Source of the DNA: Acidobacteria bacterium Mor1
GTDB lineage: Bacteria; Acidobacteriota; Polarisedimenticolia; Polarisedimenticolales; Polarisedimenticolaceae
Length of the DNA stretch: 64,000 bases
Direction: 5' to 3'
Assembly: GCA_001664505.1 (NCBI GenBank)
Contig: CP011806.1
Location: forward strand, 2,110,487 to 2,174,486
Shown here: piece after piece, positions 1 to 8,796 of the stretch
Layout: every line of letters starts with the position of its first letter
Position numbering within the stretch: the first letter of the stretch is position 1
The notes under the pieces: generated by a model
Database searches by the model: none
What the model saw: only the letters and a program-made list of their open reading frames with translations
Told to the model about the DNA's origin: nothing
Position numbers and translations under genes: made by a program

Positions 1-1593
1 GACGGCGTTGGGACGCTGGAAGATCCAGTTCTGCCACGCGGTCAGGCGGCCGAAGATCTTGCTGTCGCAATTCTCGGCGCCGGGGAAGCGCAGGTTGGCT
101 TCCATGCCGGTCAGCGCGTCGGGAGACATGCTGACCCGCTCCTCGATGGCGATGCGGACCTCTTCTTCGTAGTCGATGTCGTCGGCCACCACGGTGACCA
201 GCCCCTCGTCCTCGGCGTCGGCCGGGTCGTAGCTGCGCAGATCGCCGAGCAGCTCGCCCACCTTCTCGGGGGTGCCCAGGTAGCGGGTTTCCATCCGCGA
301 CGCACCCTGGGACATCTGATAGGCGCCGGCGTTCATCGCGGTCAGCGCCAGCTCCACCGGGTTGTCGGGATCGTCGAGCATGTAGGAGCGGTCGGCGGCC
401 ATGGCCATCTCGAACAGGGTGCCGCCGAAGCAGGAGCCGGGCTCGAGCAGCGCGAAGAAGGACTTGGCGGTCAGATCCAGCCGCCGCAGCACGCGGCCGA
501 TCAAGAGCCGTACTTCGCCGACGAACCAGTCGTCCTTCAGGCCTTCCAGCACGCCGTCCATGGCGACGACCTTGTCCAGTTCGCCTTCGGTCTTGAGCAG
601 CACCAGGCCGATCTCGGGTTCGTTGATCCGCAAGTGCAGCAGCGCGTCGTCGAGTTCGCGGAAGGCCTGGATCGGCCACCAGGCGGCACCCAGCTGGCGG
701 ATGCCGTCGGCATCGGTCGGTTGGTCCCCTTGCGGCCCGCGGACGGTCAGCTTGGCCACCCGCTCTTCGCGGTCGATCTCGACGGAGACGTTGGGATAGA
801 CGATCGAATCCTCTTCGATGGTGCGATCGAGGGGCGTGAGGGTGATGCCCTCGCTGGCCTTGCCCGGCGACGAGGCGGCGAGTTCGGCGGCACGCTTCTG
901 CACGACCTCCTCGAACTTGCTGCGGGGGGCGACGTGATCGACCAGGCCCCACTTCTTGGCCCGGTTGCCCTTCACCCCTTCGGCGGTGGTGCAGAAGATG
1001 TCGGCCAGATCCCGGCGCACCTTGCGCTTGTCCACCAGACGGGTGAGGCCGCCGGTACCCGGCAGCACCGCCAGCAGCGGCGTCTCGGGCAGGCTGACCG
1101 CCGAGTTGCCGTCGTCGATCAACAGGATCTCATCACAGGCCAGGGCCAGTTCGTAGCCGCCGCCGGCACAGGTGCCGTTGAGCGCCGCCAGGAACTTCTG
1201 GCCGCTACCCTCGGAGGCATCCTCGATACCGAGGCGGGTCTCGTTGGTGAACTTGCAGAAGTTGACCTTGAAGGCGTGGGTCGAGCTGGAGAGCATGTGG
1301 ATGTTGGCGCCGGCGCAGAACACCCGGTCCAGCCCGCCGGTGACGACCACTGCTCTCACCTCGGGATGCTCGAAGCGCAGCCGCTCGATGGCGTCCCGCA
1401 GTTCGATGTCGACCCCCAGGTCGTAGGAGTTGAGCTTCAGTTCGTAGCCCGGGCGGTGGGGCTCGTTTTCCTGCACGGCCATGGTCAGGCGCGCCACCGG
1501 GGCATCGACTTCCAGTTTCCAGTGCTTGTACTGGTCCGGACTCGTATCGAAGGTGATGCGCGCGGGGCGCTGGGTCTCGGTTCCGCTGGTCAC
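1..1593 (-). CDS. boxC: Benzoyl-CoA-dihydrodiol lyase BoxC, truncated by window edge
   Basis: Cytoplasmic crotonase-fold enzyme of the aerobic benzoyl-CoA (box) pathway. It opens the ring of 2,3-dihydro-2,3-dihydroxybenzoyl-CoA, giving 3,4-dehydroadipyl-CoA semialdehyde and formate. The reading frame is open from a GTG at 1593 to base 1 (531 codons); BoxC proteins are about 550 residues, so only the extreme C-terminus is missing. The first crotonase half shows the oxyanion-hole stretch FCAGANIHML near residue 90 and NGTCAGGGYELALACDEI near residue 138, followed by a second, divergent crotonase-like half, as in BoxC. AGGA lies 6 nt before the GTG. It diverges from a BoxR-type regulator at 1678, which supports the assignment. 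A TATAAT-like -10 on this strand (1626-1621) lies 28 nt before the start. The other box genes (boxA, boxB) are not in the window. Confidence 0.9.
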   Translation of the reverse strand, partial: MTSGTETQRPARITFDTSPDQYKHWKLEVDAPVARLTMAVQENEPHRPGYELKLNSYDLGVDIELRDAIERLRFEHPEVRAVVVTGGLDRVFCAGANIHMLSSSTHAFKVNFCKFTNETRLGIEDASEGSGQKFLAALNGTCAGGGYELALACDEILLIDDGNSAVSLPETPLLAVLPGTGGLTRLVDKRKVRRDLADIFCTTAEGVKGNRAKKWGLVDHVAPRSKFEEVVQKRAAELAASSPGKASEGITLTPLDRTIEEDSIVYPNVSVEIDREERVAKLTVRGPQGDQPTDADGIRQLGAAWWPIQAFRELDDALLHLRINEPEIGLVLLKTEGELDKVVAMDGVLEGLKDDWFVGEVRLLIGRVLRRLDLTAKSFFALLEPGSCFGGTLFEMAMAADRSYMLDDPDNPVELALTAMNAGAYQMSQGASRMETRYLGTPEKVGELLGDLRSYDPADAEDEGLVTVVADDIDYEEEVRIAIEERVSMSPDALTGMEANLRFPGAENCDSKIFGRLTAWQNWIFQRPNAV

Positions 1594-1617
1594 GCTATCC
1601 TCCAAACTCTCAGGACG

Positions 1618-1677
1618 TGCATTATACTTCGCCCTGCAAGGCTAGGCAGAGCGGATTCGATGCACTATAGTGCACAT
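1618..1677. promoter_or_regulatory. boxC/boxR divergent control region with TGCA palindrome
   Basis: The perfect 14-bp palindrome TGCACTATAGTGCA (1661-1674) contains the TAnnnT box TATAGT (1666-1671), which lies 6 nt before the regulator's ATG at 1678. Two further TGCA tetrads lie at 1618-1621 and 1635-1638, and TATAAT reads on the minus strand at 1626-1621 as the boxC -10. TGCA tetrads are known core elements of BzdR/BoxR operators. The arrangement suggests one regulator represses boxC and itself, its own promoter being covered by the palindrome. Confidence 0.7.
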
Positions 1678-2427
1678 ATGCCGTCTTCGCCGCAATCGAC
1701 CTCCATTCTCTCTCATCTGGCCGACCGTGTGCGCTCTTTGCGCCGGGCAAGGGGCTGGAGCCGCAGCGAACTGGCGGCCCATTCGGGGCTGTCCTCCCGC
1801 TTCCTGGCCCGGGTCGAGGGGGGCGACGGCAACATCTCGGTTCTGCGGCTGGAGGAGCTGGCCACCGCCCTCGCAACCACGCCGGACGCCCTGTTGCGCG
1901 CTCCGGCGGCCGCCCGGGTGGTGGCGCTGGTCGGCATGCGCGGCGCCGGCAAGAGCACCGTCGGCCCCCTGCTGGCTTCGCGGCTGGAACTCCCCTTCGT
2001 CGAGATGGACCAGCGGATCATCGAGGCCAGCGGTTTGCCGCTGGAGCAGATGTTCGAACTCCACGGCGAGCCCTACTACCGGCGGATGGAGCGGGAAACC
2101 GTTCGGGAGATCCTCGATTCCCGCCAGCCCCAGGTGCTGGCCGCCTCGGGCGGGGTGGTCAACGAACCCTGGACCTGGGAGCGCCTGCTGGAGCAGGCCA
2201 CGGTGGTCTGGCTACGAGCTTCCCCCGAGGAACACTGGAACCGGGTGGTCGGCCAGGGGGACCACCGGCCGATGGAAGGCAACCCCGACGCCATGCAGGA
2301 GCTGCGGGCCATGCTGACCGCCCGGGAACGGATGTACGCCCGGGCGGATCTCCTGATCGAGACCAGCGGCCGGGATCCCGAAGCGATCGCCGACGAGATC
2401 GCCGACGAGCTGAGCGAAGCCGCCTGA
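1678..2427 (+). CDS. boxR: BoxR/BzdR-type regulator (XRE HTH fused to shikimate kinase-like domain)
   Basis: 249-residue transcriptional regulator. Residues about 10-66 are an XRE-type helix-turn-helix. The rest resembles shikimate kinase, with the P-loop GMRGAGKST near residues 86-94. In Azoarcus BzdR/BoxR the kinase-like domain senses benzoyl-CoA and releases the N-terminal domain from DNA; the same role is inferred here from architecture and from its divergent position to boxC. Start choice: ATG 1678 has no Shine-Dalgarno sequence but follows a TATAGT box by 6 nt, consistent with a leaderless mRNA. The upstream in-frame ATG at 1660 would place the operator palindrome inside the coding region. 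A plain aroK is unlikely because of the fused HTH domain. Confidence 0.88.
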   Translation: MPSSPQSTSILSHLADRVRSLRRARGWSRSELAAHSGLSSRFLARVEGGDGNISVLRLEELATALATTPDALLRAPAAARVVALVGMRGAGKSTVGPLLASRLELPFVEMDQRIIEASGLPLEQMFELHGEPYYRRMERETVREILDSRQPQVLAASGGVVNEPWTWERLLEQATVVWLRASPEEHWNRVVGQGDHRPMEGNPDAMQELRAMLTARERMYARADLLIETSGRDPEAIADEIADELSEAA

Positions 2428-2474
2428 GCCCGGCGGCTCGAGCAGCGGTCAACGGTGGTAGCATCGCGGACTCG

Positions 2475-4496
2475 ATGAGTTCGCGACCCGACATACGACT
2501 CCGCCCGGCCCTTGTCCTGGCCACTATCGCAGCCCTGCTCTTCCTCTCCCTCGCCTGGGGTCAGGAGCAGAGTTCCGGTGATCCGTCAGCCGACGCCGCG
2601 CCGCCTGCCGAGGTGCCCTCACTCGCCCCGCTCCCCGGCATCGAGATCAAGCCACCCCTGGTCGGACTATCGGGCCTGCCCACCACCATCGAGATCGCTC
2701 CTTCAGCGAAGATCGATCCGCCGGCCCGCTTTTCACTCCTGGGTTCCGACGGGGCCGAACTGGGCCAGGGCACCCTGGAGGGTGACGGCGCCACCAGCAT
2801 CGAGGTCGAGCTGCCGGCAGGCCGCTACGATCTGGACCTGCGCCTGGACGATCCACGGACCTCCGAGGGGAGCACCGCCTCTCTGAGAGTGATCCCCGCA
2901 TGGCTCACGATCTTGCCGCCGGTGATCGCGATCCTGCTCGCGCTCATCTTCCGACAGGTGATCCCGGCTCTGCTGGTGGGAGTCTGGAGCGGAACCTGGC
3001 TGATCTACGGCGACCCGTTCACCGGCGCGCTCAGGGCGGCCAAGTATCTGGTCGATGCGGTGGCCGACGGCGACCACGCCTCGATCATCGTCTTCTCGCT
3101 ATTCCTCGGCGGCATGGTCGGGGTGATGTCCCGATCCGGCGGCACCACCGCCCTGGTCGAACGCTTCACGCCCCTGGCCACCTCGACCCGCCGCGGGCAG
3201 CTCGCCACCTGGCTGATGGGCCTGGCGGTGTTCTTCGACGACTACGCCAACACCCTGGTCGTCGGCAACACCATGCGCCCGGTGACCGACCGGCTGAAGG
3301 TCAGCCGCGAGAAGCTGGCCTACATCGTCGACTCCACCGCCGCACCGGTCGCGGCGCTGTTCCTGGTCTCGACCTGGATCGGGTTCGAGGTCTCGCTGAT
3401 CGGCGATGCGCTGACCGCCATCGGCTCCGACCGGGCCGCCTACACGGTCTTCCTGGCGGCGATCCCCTACAACTTCTACCCGCTGTTGGCCCTCGCCTTC
3501 GGTTTCATGATCGCGGCGACCGGCCGCGACTTCGGCCCGATGCGCACCGCCGAGAATCGAGCCCGGGGCGGCCAGGTGCTGGCCCCCGGTGCCGTGCCCC
3601 TGGCCGACTTCGAGGGGGGCGAACTGGAAGCAATCGACGGCCGGCCCCGCCACTGGAGCAACGCGGCGATCCCGGTGTTGCTTGTCGTGGCGGTCACCTT
3701 CACCTCGCTGTGGCTGACCGGCCGCCAGTCGTTGATCGACGCCGGCGATCCCCTGGGAACCCGCTCGATCTTCTCGTTGAAGCTCGTCGACTTCGGCAGC
3801 GTCATGGGCGAGGGCGCCTCGTACGACTCGTTGCTCTACGCCGCCACTGCGGGACTGATGGTGGCGATCTTGCTGGCGCTGGTGCGCCGCTCGCTCACCC
3901 TCAGCGAATCGATGACCGCGATGATCGGCGGCTTCAAGAGCATGCTGATGGCGTTCGTGATCCTGACCCTGGCCTGGGCGATCTCCCGGGTCTGCTCGGA
4001 TCTGAACACCTCGCAGTTCATGGTCTCGTCGCTGACCGACCGGCTCCATCCCGGCCTGTTGCCCACACTGGTTTTCGTGCTCTCGGCGGCGACCGCTTTT
4101 GCCACCGGCTCGAGCTGGTCGACCATGGGCATCCTGATTCCGGTCGCCGTACCCACCGCCTTCGAGGTGGCCAAGGCCGCGGGCTACGCCGACGGCTCGG
4201 CCCAGGGCATCCTGCTGGGCTCGGTAGCCTCGGTGCTGGCCGGCGCGATCTTCGGCGACCACTGCAGTCCGATCTCCGACACCACGGTGCTCTCGTCGAT
4301 GTCCTCGGGCTGCGACCACATGGACCATGTGCGGACCCAGCTGCCCTACGCCCTGACCGTCGGCGGGGTCTCGATCATCCTCGGAACCCTGCCGGCAGGC
4401 TTCGGTTTCCCCGCCTGGGCCGGACTGCTAATCTCCCTCGGCGTGCTGGCCGCCGCGATCCGCCTGTTGGGACGCCCGGCGGCGGCCACCGGATAG
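2475..4496 (+). CDS. NhaC-type Na+/H+ antiporter with extracytoplasmic N-terminal domain
   Basis: 673-residue inner-membrane protein. Residues 1-29 look like a signal peptide, followed by about 105 residues of soluble, beta-rich sequence, then about a dozen hydrophobic segments from residue 137 onward. The transporter part carries typical NhaC-family stretches: FFDDYANTLVVGNTMRP, GSSWSTMGILIPVAVPTA and GDHCSPISDTTVLSS near the C-terminus. NhaC proteins exchange sodium for protons; the exact ion here is not proven and an amino-acid or dicarboxylate substrate is possible in this superfamily. The soluble N-terminal extension is absent from ordinary NhaC (about 450-500 residues). It is followed after 45 nt by the lysine-degradation pair, possibly in the same transcript. 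Confidence 0.83.
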   Translation: MSSRPDIRLRPALVLATIAALLFLSLAWGQEQSSGDPSADAAPPAEVPSLAPLPGIEIKPPLVGLSGLPTTIEIAPSAKIDPPARFSLLGSDGAELGQGTLEGDGATSIEVELPAGRYDLDLRLDDPRTSEGSTASLRVIPAWLTILPPVIAILLALIFRQVIPALLVGVWSGTWLIYGDPFTGALRAAKYLVDAVADGDHASIIVFSLFLGGMVGVMSRSGGTTALVERFTPLATSTRRGQLATWLMGLAVFFDDYANTLVVGNTMRPVTDRLKVSREKLAYIVDSTAAPVAALFLVSTWIGFEVSLIGDALTAIGSDRAAYTVFLAAIPYNFYPLLALAFGFMIAATGRDFGPMRTAENRARGGQVLAPGAVPLADFEGGELEAIDGRPRHWSNAAIPVLLVVAVTFTSLWLTGRQSLIDAGDPLGTRSIFSLKLVDFGSVMGEGASYDSLLYAATAGLMVAILLALVRRSLTLSESMTAMIGGFKSMLMAFVILTLAWAISRVCSDLNTSQFMVSSLTDRLHPGLLPTLVFVLSAATAFATGSSWSTMGILIPVAVPTAFEVAKAAGYADGSAQGILLGSVASVLAGAIFGDHCSPISDTTVLSSMSSGCDHMDHVRTQLPYALTVGGVSIILGTLPAGFGFPAWAGLLISLGVLAAAIRLLGRPAAATG

Positions 4497-4541
4497 AGCC
4501 CTCCTTCGCCAAGGCTTCGGAGGGTGAAGGAGAACACACCG

Positions 4542-5837
4542 ATGCTCGGGATACGCCGCGAAGACAAGAACCGCTGGGAGCGCCGGGTACCGCTGATTCC
4601 CGATCACGTTACCGAGCTGGTCGACGAGCGCAACGTCGCGATCAAGATCCAGCCGTCGGAGCGCCGCGCCTTCCCCGACCGGGACTACCGGGCCGCCGGC
4701 GCCGTGGTCGATGAAGATCTGAGCGACTGCTCGATCGTGATGGGGGTCAAGGAGATCCCCACCGAATTGCTGCGGGCCAACCAGGCCTACCTCTACTTCT
4801 CTCACACCACCAAGGGCCAGTCCTACAACATGCCGATGCTCAAGCGGCTGCTGGAACTGGGCTGCACGCTGCTGGACTACGAGCAGATCGTCGACGACCG
4901 CAACCGGCGGCTGGTGTTCTTCGGACGCTTCGCCGGCTACGCCGGGATGATCGACTCGCTGTGGGCGCTGGGCCAGCGGTTGACCGCGGAGGGGATCGAG
5001 ACCCCCTTCTCCGACGTGCGGCTGGCCCACGACTACTCGGGTCTCGACGAGGCGACCCATCACCTGCACCGGTTGGGAGAACGTATCCGCCACAACGGTC
5101 TGCCCAAGGCGCTGCGTCCCTTCGTCGTCGGCTTCACCGGCTCGGGCAACGTGTCCGAGGGAGCCCAGGAGATCTACGACCGGCTGCCGACCCAGGAGAT
5201 CCTGCCCGAGGAACTCGACGCCATCGTCACGCCCGAACGAGCGCAGAACGTGCTCTACAAGGTCAAGTTCTCCCGGGCCGACCGGGTTCAGCGCAGGGAT
5301 GGCGGTCCGGTGGATCTCGACGAGTTCGACGAGTTCCCCGACCGCTACGAGAGCGGCATGCCCCGCTTCTTACCGCACTTGACCATGCTGGTCCACGGAG
5401 CGACCTGGATCCCGACCCAACCCCGGCTTGTCTCGCGCAAGCATCTGGCGGATCTGTGGTCCGGGGGCACACCCAAGCTACGGTTGATCGCCGACATCTC
5501 CTGCGACATCGCCGGCGGCGTCGAGGCCACGGTCAAGCCGACGACTCCCGACAACCCGACCTTCGTCTACGATCCGGACACCGGTGAGATTCGTGACGGC
5601 GTCCAGGGCCGCGGCCCGATCGTGATGGCGGTGGACAACCTCCCCTGCCAGCTTCCCGCCGAGGCATCGGAACACTTCGGCGACGGCCTGTTCCGCTTCA
5701 TTCCGAACCTGGCCCGCACCGACTGGAGCAAGGACCTGAACGACCTCGGTTTGCCCCCGGAACTGCAGCGGGCCATCATCGTTCACCGCGGCGAATTGAC
5801 GCCGGACTTCGCCTACTTGAAGCACGAGCTCGACTAA
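4542..5837 (+). CDS. Lysine-ketoglutarate reductase (saccharopine-forming) subunit
   Basis: 431-residue protein of the alanine dehydrogenase/PNT fold, matching the LKR half of eukaryotic alpha-aminoadipic semialdehyde synthase. LKR condenses lysine with 2-oxoglutarate using NADPH to give saccharopine. The N-terminus LGIRREDKNRWERRVPL is characteristic, and a nucleotide-binding stretch VVGFTGSGNVSEGAQEIY lies near residues 193-210. ATG 4542 follows GAAGGAGAA at good distance; a GTG at 4524 is a weaker alternative. Only 1 nt separates its stop from the saccharopine dehydrogenase start, so translation is probably coupled. Together the two genes form the first two steps of saccharopine-route lysine catabolism as separate proteins. 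Confidence 0.85.
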   Translation: MLGIRREDKNRWERRVPLIPDHVTELVDERNVAIKIQPSERRAFPDRDYRAAGAVVDEDLSDCSIVMGVKEIPTELLRANQAYLYFSHTTKGQSYNMPMLKRLLELGCTLLDYEQIVDDRNRRLVFFGRFAGYAGMIDSLWALGQRLTAEGIETPFSDVRLAHDYSGLDEATHHLHRLGERIRHNGLPKALRPFVVGFTGSGNVSEGAQEIYDRLPTQEILPEELDAIVTPERAQNVLYKVKFSRADRVQRRDGGPVDLDEFDEFPDRYESGMPRFLPHLTMLVHGATWIPTQPRLVSRKHLADLWSGGTPKLRLIADISCDIAGGVEATVKPTTPDNPTFVYDPDTGEIRDGVQGRGPIVMAVDNLPCQLPAEASEHFGDGLFRFIPNLARTDWSKDLNDLGLPPELQRAIIVHRGELTPDFAYLKHELD

Positions 5838-5838
5838 C

Positions 5839-7164
5839 GTGAAAAACGTCCTGATGCTTGGCGCGGGGATGGTCAGCCGACCGATCGCCCGCTACCTCCT
5901 CGACCGCGAAGACTGCGAGCTGGTCGTCGCCAGTCTCTTCGCCTCCGATGCCGAGACGATCGTCGACGGCCACCCGTCAGGCCGCGCCTGTTCGATCGAC
6001 GTCACCCGGCGGGACCAGCTGGAGCCGTTGATCGACGAGGCGGACCTCGTGATCAGCCTGGTCCCCTACGACTTCCACGCCCGGGTGGCCCGGCTGGCCA
6101 TCGCGGCGAAGACCGACATGGTCACCACCTCGTACGTCTCGCCGGAGATGCGCGAGCTGGACGCGCCGGCGAAAGAAGCGGGGATCCTGATCCTCAACGA
6201 GTGCGGCCTCGACCCGGGCCTCGACCACATGTCGGCGATGCGCATCATCGATGCGATCCATGGCCGCGGGAACACCGTCGTCGAATTCGACAGCTCTTGC
6301 GGGGGACTGCCTTCCCCCGAGGCCTCACACAATCCGTGGCGCTACAAGGTCTCCTGGAGCCCCCGCGGCGCACTGCTCGCCTCGCGCCAGTCTGCCCGCT
6401 ACTTCGCACGGGGACGGGTCAACCACATTCCGGCGGGCACCCTGTTCAGTCACTTCGAAGAGCGGGAGGTGCCGGGCCTCGGTCCCTTCGAGGTCTACCC
6501 CAACCGGGATTCGCTCAAGTACATCCGCCGCTACGGCATCGACCAGGTCCGTCATATGTTCCGGGGCACCTATCGCTATCCGGGCTGGTGCCGGGCGATG
6601 CAGGCGGTGGTCCGCCTGGGCCTGCTCGGCATCGAGCGTCACCGCTGGGACGAGGGCACCACCCTGGCCGGGTATCTCGCGACCCTGATCCCCGGTCAAG
6701 GGGAGGATCTGCGCCGGCGAACCGCCGAACACCTCGGCCTCGGTGCCGATGACGACATCCTCGAGCGCCTGGACTGGCTGGGCCTCTTTTCCGACGAGCC
6801 GCTCCCGGATCTCGACTGCTCGGCCCTCGACATGATGGCCGCCCGTTTCGCCGCCCGGCTGGGCTACGGCGACGAGGAACGGGACATGGTGCTGCTTTCC
6901 CACCGGATCGTGGAACGGGCCGGCGACGGCAGCGAGACCGACCACCGGGCAGAGCTGGTCGCCTACGGAATCCCGGGCGGCGACACCGCGACCTCCCGCA
7001 CCGTCTCCCTGCCGGCAGCCGCCGCGGCCAGGATGATCCTCGAGCGAAAACTCCCGCTGACCGGAGTCCACACGCCGGTCCTGCCGGAGATCTACCAGCC
7101 GATTCTTGAAGAGCTCGCCACCTGCGGTATCGCCTTCGAGGAAAGTTCGGAAAGTCGCGACTGA
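5839..7164 (+). CDS. Saccharopine dehydrogenase (glutamate-forming)
   Basis: 441-residue NAD(P)-dependent enzyme that splits saccharopine to glutamate and 2-aminoadipate 6-semialdehyde. The Rossmann motif VLMLGAGMVSRPIARYLL starts at residue 3, and the family signature NECGLDPGLDHMSAM lies near residues 118-132. The GTG start lies 1 nt after the stop of the LKR gene. This is the SDH half of the eukaryotic fused enzyme AASS. In bacteria a paralogous carboxynorspermidine synthase exists, but the adjacent LKR gene favours lysine degradation. No aminoadipate semialdehyde dehydrogenase is present in the window. Confidence 0.88.
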   Translation: MKNVLMLGAGMVSRPIARYLLDREDCELVVASLFASDAETIVDGHPSGRACSIDVTRRDQLEPLIDEADLVISLVPYDFHARVARLAIAAKTDMVTTSYVSPEMRELDAPAKEAGILILNECGLDPGLDHMSAMRIIDAIHGRGNTVVEFDSSCGGLPSPEASHNPWRYKVSWSPRGALLASRQSARYFARGRVNHIPAGTLFSHFEEREVPGLGPFEVYPNRDSLKYIRRYGIDQVRHMFRGTYRYPGWCRAMQAVVRLGLLGIERHRWDEGTTLAGYLATLIPGQGEDLRRRTAEHLGLGADDDILERLDWLGLFSDEPLPDLDCSALDMMAARFAARLGYGDEERDMVLLSHRIVERAGDGSETDHRAELVAYGIPGGDTATSRTVSLPAAAAARMILERKLPLTGVHTPVLPEIYQPILEELATCGIAFEESSESRD

Positions 7165-7239
7165 ACGTCGTTTGCCGCGGCCTGCGACCGGCCGTACACT
7201 TCGGCGGTACTTATGGGGTGTCCTAAGGGGGGACTCTGC

Positions 7240-8004
7240 ATGAATCACCTGCGCACGATCTTCGCCCGACTTTCTCCCTGGCTGCTGCTGGCCCTGCTGG
7301 CCGTTCCGACGGCGGCCGACGACACGCAATCGGGCGGTTGGATGGGCGTCCTGCTGCAGACCGCTCAAGGCGCCAAGGCCGATCTCGCCAACGGAGAGAT
7401 CGCCGGCGTCCTGGTAACCGGAGTGATCGAGGATAGCCCCGCCGCCGACGTGGGCCTGCGGGCTCAGGACCGGATCCTGACCGTCGACGGCACTCCGGTC
7501 ACCGGCGTCCGGGAATTGATGGCCCGGCTACGCGCCCTCGAGCCGGATGCCTGGGTCTCCCTGGAAGTCGACCGCGGCGGGAGGGACCGGGACATGCGCC
7601 TCCGTCTCGGCGAACGCCCCGGCCGGGACAGCCGGATCGAGATGCGTCGCGGCTGGATCGGCATCACCGCCATCGAGCTACCGCCGGCGCTGCGAGAACA
7701 CTTCGGCGCTCCCGAAGAGGCCGGGGTGATGATCTCCGCCATCGAGGAAGGCAGCCCCGCCCAGATCGCCGGCATTGAACTCGGGGATGTGGTCTACCGG
7801 GTCGAAGGGCTCGACATCACCTCGTACGCCGAACTCAAGCGCCGCATCGTGCGGGGCGGCATCGGCAACACCCTGGAGATCGAGGCCGCCCGGGGTGGCG
7901 TCGAGATCGTGCTGGAAGCCCTGGTCGACCGGGAGCCCGAGGAAGAAGTGCGAGGCGGCCGGCGGGACCCCTCAGGCGGTCCGACGGCTCCGCGCGGTCG
8001 ATAG
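7240..8004 (+). CDS. Secreted double-PDZ protein
   Basis: 254 residues: signal peptide (about 1-27, ending around VPTAADD), then two PDZ domains at about residues 30-105 and 125-215, and a charged Arg/Glu-rich tail. The first PDZ contains GVLVTGVIEDSPAADVGLRA, the second AGVMISAIEEGSPAQIAGI, both typical HtrA/DegP-type carboxylate-binding loops. There is no protease domain. It probably acts as a periplasmic adaptor or chaperone. ATG 7240 is preferred over ATG 7213 because AAGGGGGGA precedes it at normal distance. Its 3' end overlaps the convergent glycosyltransferase gene by 33 bp. Confidence 0.75.
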   Translation: MNHLRTIFARLSPWLLLALLAVPTAADDTQSGGWMGVLLQTAQGAKADLANGEIAGVLVTGVIEDSPAADVGLRAQDRILTVDGTPVTGVRELMARLRALEPDAWVSLEVDRGGRDRDMRLRLGERPGRDSRIEMRRGWIGITAIELPPALREHFGAPEEAGVMISAIEEGSPAQIAGIELGDVVYRVEGLDITSYAELKRRIVRGGIGNTLEIEAARGGVEIVLEALVDREPEEEVRGGRRDPSGGPTAPRGR

Positions 8005-8760
8005 AGATTCTTCGCCCTGGTGGCTGCGCTGCAGCTCGCGAAGCTGGGCGTACTTCATGAACGAGCCGACGGCGGAGATCACCGAAACCACCAGTCCGTC
8101 CAGCCCACCCATCCAACCCCGGCGCAGCAGGTAGTTCTTGAAGAAGGTGAACGCCCCGTGGGCCACCGCCCCGAGCGCGGTGGTGCGCTTGCCCTCTTCG
8201 TGAAGCAGGCGTGCGCCCCGGCGGCTGTAGCGGAAGATCTTGTTCAGGTACTCGCCGTAGTCGGCGTAGGCGTAGTGCAGCATGTGACCGGGCAGCAGCC
8301 CGACCTTCTTGGCGTCGAGCTTGGTGTGCCCCTTGCGGTCGTCCCAACGAACGTGCTGCTTGTGGTAGAGCCGGCCGCGAAAAGCGGGCCAGAGCCCTGC
8401 GCAACGAACCCAGCGATCGCCGATGTAGTTCTTCTTGCGGAAGCCGTAGGCGTGGTGGGTCGGGTTGTTCAGATCGAGGCTGCGGATCGTGGCCACGGCG
8501 TCCTCGTCCAACCGCTCGTCGGCGTCGAGGCTCAGGATCCAGTCGTTCTTCACATGGGAGCGGCTGACGTTCTTCTGGGGGCCGTCACCGAGGTACTCCT
8601 GAGAGATGACCCGGGCGCCGCAGGCTTCGGCGATCTCGACGGTGCGATCGGTGCTGAGGGAGTCGACGACGATCACCTCGTCGCAGACCTGCTGCAACGA
8701 GCGGATGCAGTCGGCGATGTGGCGCTCCTCGTTGAGCGTGGTGATCGACCCGCTGATCAT
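7972..8760 (-). CDS. Family 2 glycosyltransferase, LPS core WaaE/KdtX-like
   Basis: 262-residue GT-A fold enzyme. The N-terminus ISGSITTLNEERHIADCI, the acidic DSLSTDRT and the D-x-D motif SLDADERLDEDA (near residues 74-85) are diagnostic of GT2. The segment RKKNYIGDRWVRCAGLWP and the C-terminal hydrophobic helix are as in WaaE/KdtX-type enzymes that add a hexose to the heptose of the lipopolysaccharide inner core. The acceptor here is inferred by similarity. A purine-rich AGGGAGAGGGGC precedes the ATG. It overlaps the end of the PDZ gene tail to tail. Confidence 0.83.
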   Translation of the reverse strand: MISGSITTLNEERHIADCIRSLQQVCDEVIVVDSLSTDRTVEIAEACGARVISQEYLGDGPQKNVSRSHVKNDWILSLDADERLDEDAVATIRSLDLNNPTHHAYGFRKKNYIGDRWVRCAGLWPAFRGRLYHKQHVRWDDRKGHTKLDAKKVGLLPGHMLHYAYADYGEYLNKIFRYSRRGARLLHEEGKRTTALGAVAHGAFTFFKNYLLRRGWMGGLDGLVVSVISAVGSFMKYAQLRELQRSHQGEESLSTARSRRTA

Positions 8761-8796
8761 GCCCCTCTCCCTGTCTCGAACCTTCCTATCATCGCA

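Noticed and set aside
3099-4328. 409-codon minus-strand frame opposite the NhaC-type antiporter
   Set aside because: Composition (Arg, Gly, His, Gln) is typical of antisense noise and the sense frame has clear transporter motifs.
2900-4714. 604-codon plus-strand frame in another phase over the antiporter
   Set aside because: Extreme Arg/Pro/Gly composition; out-of-phase reading of a real gene.
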